From a virus, in IMG/VR virus record IMGVR_UViG_3300034374_006337, positions 1 through 37,354 of that record: DNA of 37,354 nt. One strand, 5' to 3'. The position numbers and the translations under genes are program-made. Positions 35,981-37,354 of this stretch are shown here, in pieces. The notes beneath the pieces are model-generated. The model was not told where the DNA came from and did not search any database. It worked only from the letters and a program-made list of their open reading frames with translations. Position 1 is the stretch's first letter, and every line of letters begins with the position of its first letter.

Positions 35981-37354
<1,374 letters not shown>

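Overview
The window is part of the genome of a T4-like cyanomyovirus, a phage of marine picocyanobacteria (Synechococcus or Prochlorococcus). The evidence is a T4-type replication and nucleotide block (gp61-like primase, NrdA, NrdB), cyanobacterial auxiliary genes (psbA, two hli genes, a plant-type ferredoxin, talC transaldolase), seven phage tRNA genes, exact T4 late promoters (TATAAATA), and AT-rich DNA with tightly packed, overlapping genes. The right end stops inside psbA and the left end starts inside a gene, so this is an internal fragment.

Layout. 1-7094: conserved cyanophage genes, mostly of unknown function, including a KxDG ligase-type nucleotidyltransferase, an HxGH-type nucleotidyltransferase, a large charged protein with calcium-loop-like Asp repeats, and a likely virion protein behind a late promoter. 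7078-11535: primase, nrdA and nrdB in an overlapping run. 11498-19190: small early or accessory genes mixed with tRNAs (Arg, Asn, Gly, Val, Ser, Pro, Met), a GIY-YIG-like nuclease, a secreted lysozyme-like protein, a secreted HEGWH metalloprotease, talC, an orphan Phd-like antitoxin, one intact HNH gene and one HNH remnant. A structured RNA candidate sits behind a perfect sigma70 promoter at 14943.

19191-28845: a structured leader or small RNA, then a terminator whose hairpin and T-tract double as a promoter, then a sugar cluster in overlapping frames: GDP-mannose 3,5-epimerase, GT2, 2OG-Fe(II) oxygenase, a GT2 remnant, two methyltransferases, a GT8 enzyme, an SDR epimerase, a GT-A enzyme, a GT-B-like protein, a cupin, a GT11 fucosyltransferase and a GT25 enzyme. 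Together these look able to build and decorate a fucose- or galactose-containing glycan.

28887-30695: the light and electron-transport block (hli, micro membrane protein, ferredoxin, short hli), invaded at the end of the second hli by an HNH homing endonuclease. Its late promoter lies inside a 15-bp inverted repeat, and a second copy of the Hli C-terminus follows it. 30743-32930: membrane or structural conserved genes. 32827-34507: three minus-strand genes with signal peptides, convergent with the preceding gene and driven by a minus-strand late promoter. 34630-37354: two small genes, then psbA behind two sigma70 promoters, one overlapping a late promoter, with a pseudoknotted leader. psbA is split by two group I introns. 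Intron 1 interrupts codon 186 and carries an HNH gene in its P5 loop. Intron 2 lies between codons 334 and 335, has a nearly identical core and no ORF in the visible part.

Regulation is unusually legible. Twelve sigma70-type promoters have TTGACA or TTGACT spaced 17 or 18 bp from the -10, and six TATAAATA late promoters are visible. The strongest leads are the doubly split psbA with its composite leader, the HNH insertion at hli with T4-intron-style late control, the terminator/promoter hybrid ahead of the glycan cluster, and the unassigned structured RNA near 15,000.
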